DNA of 64,000 nt. It comes from Promethearchaeota archaeon. GTDB taxonomy: Archaea; Asgardarchaeota; Lokiarchaeia; Helarchaeales; RDOG01. The stretch spans positions 186,001 to 250,000 of the forward strand of contig RDOG01000002.1 of assembly GCA_011365055.1 (NCBI GenBank), read 5' to 3'. Shown in pieces: positions 62,011-64,000 of this stretch. Each line of letters starts with the position of its first letter. Position 1 is the stretch's first letter. Below the pieces are notes generated by a model. It did no database searches and had not been told where the DNA came from. It saw only the letters and a list, made by a program, of their open reading frames with translations. Made by a program: the position numbers and the translations under genes.

Positions 62011-62241
62011 TCATTCACCTAATTTCTTTAAATATTCATTGTGGCATTTTGGACATTCGGATTCTTTAACTGTCTTATCTTCTGGACCCCGCCAGTAACA
62101 GTTTTGACATTCCCAAATACTACCTTTCTTTTTTAATCTCCACTGAGGAGAATGACCTACATCACAATTAGGACAAATTACCACTTGATTTAAATCAGAA
62201 CCTTCCCAATCACATCTTGTACATTTAAATGAATTAGACAT
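62011..62241 (-). CDS. double zinc-ribbon protein preceding mcrB
   Basis: 76 residues with two similar four-Cys knuckles: CTRC/CPNC (residues 7-29) and CQNC/CPKC (residues 45-66), each with a Trp-Xaa-Gly (WEGS, WRGP) after the first pair. The last codons supply the SD of mcrB, so the genes are translationally coupled. It might bind RNA or DNA or help metal handling for Mcr. No family recognised, and I know of no such gene in methanogen mcr operons. Confidence 0.7.
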   Translation of the reverse strand: MSNSFKCTRCDWEGSDLNQVVICPNCDVGHSPQWRLKKKGSIWECQNCYWRGPEDKTVKESECPKCHNEYLKKLGE

Positions 62242-62307
62242 GTAATCACTTCTCTATTTAAATTTTTTATAGATACATATTCAATTTGTATCTTAATAAA
62301 TGATGAG

Positions 62308-62322
62308 TTGATCGAAGATCAA
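62308..62322. promoter_or_regulatory. 15-base palindrome upstream of the mcr operon
   Basis: TTGATC (62308-62313), GAA, then GATCAA (62317-62322): a perfect dyad about 67 bases before the zinc-ribbon gene start. It could be an operator for the mcr transcript. A TTTAAATA TATA-like box lies nearer the start codon. Confidence 0.4.
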
Positions 62323-62363
62323 TTTTATCATTATTAAAAATTGTGTAATCCGATATGAACGTA

Positions 62364-62381
62364 TTATCAAAATTATGATAA
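62364..62381. promoter_or_regulatory. second dyad upstream of the mcr operon
   Basis: TTATCA (62364-62369), six bases, TGATAA (62376-62381): a perfect inverted repeat about 42 bases further from the start than the first dyad. Two distinct dyads in a 235-base gap suggest operator-like control; AT-rich composition makes chance possible. Confidence 0.35.
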
Positions 62382-62476
62382 ATATACCTCAATTTTTCTA
62401 TAATCAGATAATTCATTCCCTATAATCTCGTCTAATAATTATTTTAAAATAGATATAAATATAAAAAATAAATGAA

Positions 62477-62932
62477 TTAGAACTTTTTCAATTCAAATTC
62501 ACAACGATCGGCACCTTGGCGGTAGTGAGCACCAACGCCAAATACGATACTTGGATTAGCAAGTCTTACGATTGTTTCAACAAATTTATCTTTTAGTTTA
62601 TGGCATAATGGAGGAAGTCTCTTCTCTTTTAAAAGCGTCCAAATATGGCATTCTTTAATAACCAATATGCTTTTATCAGCATTACCGGTCACTTCCACAT
62701 TTTTAAAACCAAAGATGTCAGTATATATTTTTTTCAGAAATTCTGCAACATCAGGAATTTCTGCTGAATTTAATTGATATTTTTCTTTAAGTGCTGGAAA
62801 TATGTCTTCAGCAAATCTTTTCCACGTATTTTCAGCAACATTAACTCCTCTCGCAAGCCCTAATTCATCTTTTAAAGTAGCAATAGTTGAGACTAATAAA
62901 GAATTATATAAGTTTTGAATCATCTCACTCAT
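62477..62932 (-). CDS. hypothetical protein with V4R / thiazoline-hydrolase-like C-terminus
   Basis: 151 residues. The C-terminal part (CHIWTLLKEKRLPPLCHKL, then RQGADRCEFEL) has Cys, Cys and the GADRCEF ending pattern seen in L-2-amino-thiazoline-4-carboxylate hydrolase-like and V4R domains. N-terminal part is helical. AGGTGA lies before the ATG. It is the gene just upstream of the mcr operon, on the same strand but separated by 235 bases. Function unknown. Confidence 0.55.
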   Translation of the reverse strand: MSEMIQNLYNSLLVSTIATLKDELGLARGVNVAENTWKRFAEDIFPALKEKYQLNSAEIPDVAEFLKKIYTDIFGFKNVEVTGNADKSILVIKECHIWTLLKEKRLPPLCHKLKDKFVETIVRLANPSIVFGVGAHYRQGADRCEFELKKF

Positions 62933-63045
62933 AATAAATCACCTTTTTGGATTAATTTGTCCTTATTGTATCTTGTTATATATAAGTTTTTATAAAAATT
63001 CTTATTATTAAGAAAATTGTAATAAATAAGATAATTAAAAAAAAA

Positions 63046-63903
63046 TTAAATCATTGAAGTTTCCAATGCTTTATGACATTCACAATTTTCTTTGTATTGT
63101 AGTTTTGGTATCACTTTAAATACTAAATTATTGACATTACTAACATTTTTTGCTATTGCTTCCAAAATTTCAGCGATATCAACAGGCTCATCACCATATA
63201 CATCTTTATCTGTACTCATTGATATATTCGCGAAACAGATTTCTGCTTCCCTTGCTAATATACATTCAGGATAAACGGTCATACCAACCACAGAAAATTT
63301 TTGGCTCTGATAAAATTTAGATTCTGCAGCAGTTGAGAATCTGGGTCCATTTATACACACATAAGTTCCTTTTGGGTGATATTTCAATCCTATTTCTTTG
63401 CAAGTTTCAATAATAACATTTCTAGTATGTTCGCAAAAAGGTTTTGCGAAAGGTATATGACATACAATACCACTATCAAAAAAAGTATCAGCTCGTTTTC
63501 CAAAAGTTCTATCGAAAATTTGATCACAAATAACAAAATCACCTACATCTATAGTATCAGGTTGGAGTGAACCACACGCACCTGGGCTTATGATCGTATG
63601 AACACCCATAGATTTGAAACCCCATATATTTGCCTGAAAATTAATTTTATGGGGGGGAATCATGTGCCCTCTTCCATGTCTTGCAAGAAAAGCTACTTTT
63701 TTATCACCAACTTTTCCTATAAGATAATAATCTGAGGGTGCACCGTAAGGTGTGTGAATCTTTAATTCCATGACATCCTTTAAAAATTGTGGATCATAAT
63801 TGCCACTACCCCCTATTATACCTATATCTATGGGTAAAAATTTTTCAATCTTTTCTTTTTCATCAAAATTTTTTGGTACAAAGACGCATCCTTTATATCT
63901 CAT
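63046..63903 (-). CDS. mtnP: S-methyl-5'-thioadenosine phosphorylase (MTAP/PNP family)
   Basis: 285 residues. The N-terminal phosphate-binding loop IIGGSGNYD, ARHGRGHMIPPHKINF, SPGACGSL and CINGPRFSTAAES are the MTAP signature, and the base site ends in MTVYPECILARE. It recycles methylthioadenosine to adenine and 5-methylthioribose-1-phosphate. The ATG at 63903 has GGTGG nine bases upstream, better than the ATG at 63912. It follows the partial gene at the window end with its start next to that stop. Confidence 0.93.
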   Translation of the reverse strand: MRYKGCVFVPKNFDEKEKIEKFLPIDIGIIGGSGNYDPQFLKDVMELKIHTPYGAPSDYYLIGKVGDKKVAFLARHGRGHMIPPHKINFQANIWGFKSMGVHTIISPGACGSLQPDTIDVGDFVICDQIFDRTFGKRADTFFDSGIVCHIPFAKPFCEHTRNVIIETCKEIGLKYHPKGTYVCINGPRFSTAAESKFYQSQKFSVVGMTVYPECILAREAEICFANISMSTDKDVYGDEPVDIAEILEAIAKNVSNVNNLVFKVIPKLQYKENCECHKALETSMI

Positions 63904-63904
63904 T

Positions 63905-64000
63905 TTATTCATCCACCGGTATATCTAATATTGTCCAAACCTTATAACCTTCTTTCTCTAAGAATTCACGACCATGTAAACTCTTCGATAATTCGATCAC
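63905..64000 (-). CDS. C-terminal end of an unidentified gene
   Basis: The last ~31 residues of a gene extending past the window edge (ending LDIPVDE, with GREFLEKEGYKVWTI). Its stop touches the MTAP start region, so it is probably co-transcribed. The strand-helix-strand end is reminiscent of phosphoribosyltransferase C-termini, but too little is visible to identify it. Confidence 0.6.
   Translation of the reverse strand: MIELSKSLHGREFLEKEGYKVWTILDIPVDE

Noticed and set aside
55871..63912. mcrC, mcrD or mtr genes in the cluster
   Set aside because: I looked for them in all genes of the block and found none; the 151-residue and zinc-ribbon proteins do not resemble McrC or McrD.
1..64000. CRISPR arrays, rRNA, insertion sequences
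   Set aside because: No regularly spaced direct repeats, no rRNA-like stretch and no transposase-like protein were seen.

Overview
The window is AT-rich archaeal DNA that best fits an Asgard archaeon of the Lokiarchaeia, most likely the alkane-oxidising Helarchaeales. Three things point there. First, there are six Ras/Rab-like small GTPase genes, two of them fused to Roadblock domains, plus longin/Roadblock-like partners. Second, there is a complete but very divergent methyl-coenzyme M reductase operon with subunit order B-G-A. Third, there is a selenocysteine-encoding HesB-like gene followed by a SECIS-like hairpin of the eukaryote-resembling kind known from Lokiarchaeota. SD sequences (GGAGG, GGTGA) are frequent, and TTG and GTG starts are common. 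I see no tRNA, rRNA, CRISPR array or insertion sequence.

Layout. 1-5.4 kb: end of an OsmC-like gene, a DsrE-like protein, acyl-CoA dehydrogenase with an FAD/NAD oxidoreductase, then flavodiiron protein, rubredoxin-like protein, rubrerythrin and Hsp20 (oxygen and peroxide defence). 5.5-9.1 kb: ADP-forming acyl-CoA synthetase alpha domain, a CCG-domain Fe-S protein and two tandem ferritin-like proteins. 9.4-18.2 kb: an unusual cysteine-rich ferredoxin-like protein, IorAB, glutaredoxin, rubredoxin, gamma-carbonic-anhydrase-like protein, ArsA/Get3-like ATPase, enoyl-CoA hydratase and a GTPase with a fused N-terminal domain. 18.4-24.8 kb: a wHTH-Roadblock regulator, a MoaD-like protein, a pseudo-GTPase, SufBC and a two-subunit CoA-transferase. 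25-38.2 kb: membrane and surface proteins (GT-C-like, a 1012-residue sensor-like protein, PAP2), further GTPases and an aldehyde:ferredoxin oxidoreductase. 38.2-42.4 kb: pantoate kinase, a homocitrate-synthase-family enzyme, small metal proteins, an HxlR regulator and the selenoprotein. 42.6-55.9 kb: a beta-helix surface protein, PH-like membrane proteins, Roadblock-GTPases, a URO-D-like protein, dCMP deaminase, regulators, flavodoxin and PurSQ. 55.9-64 kb: the mcr cluster (minus strand): MTA phosphorylase, a 151-residue protein, double zinc ribbon, McrB, McrG, McrA, an SCP2-like protein and AtwA.

How it fits together (inference): the Mcr-like enzyme would activate an alkane as alkyl-CoM. Acyl-CoA dehydrogenase, enoyl-CoA hydratase, CoA-transferase and ADP-forming acyl-CoA synthetase would carry the resulting acyl chain to acetyl-CoA and ATP. 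IorAB, AOR and the Fe-S proteins would exchange electrons with ferredoxin. By-eye comparison with the Methanothermobacter enzyme shows the F430-binding Gln, the thioglycine Gly and the methyl-Gln position retained. The aromatic residues lining the methane pocket are replaced by small, aliphatic or otherwise non-aromatic residues (His, Ala, Thr, Leu, Leu), which argues for a larger alkyl substrate than methane.

The strongest finds are the Mcr-like operon with its remodelled pocket, the UGA-containing HesB-like gene with its SECIS-like structure, and the Ras-fold pseudo-GTPase that appears to use a non-AUG start.
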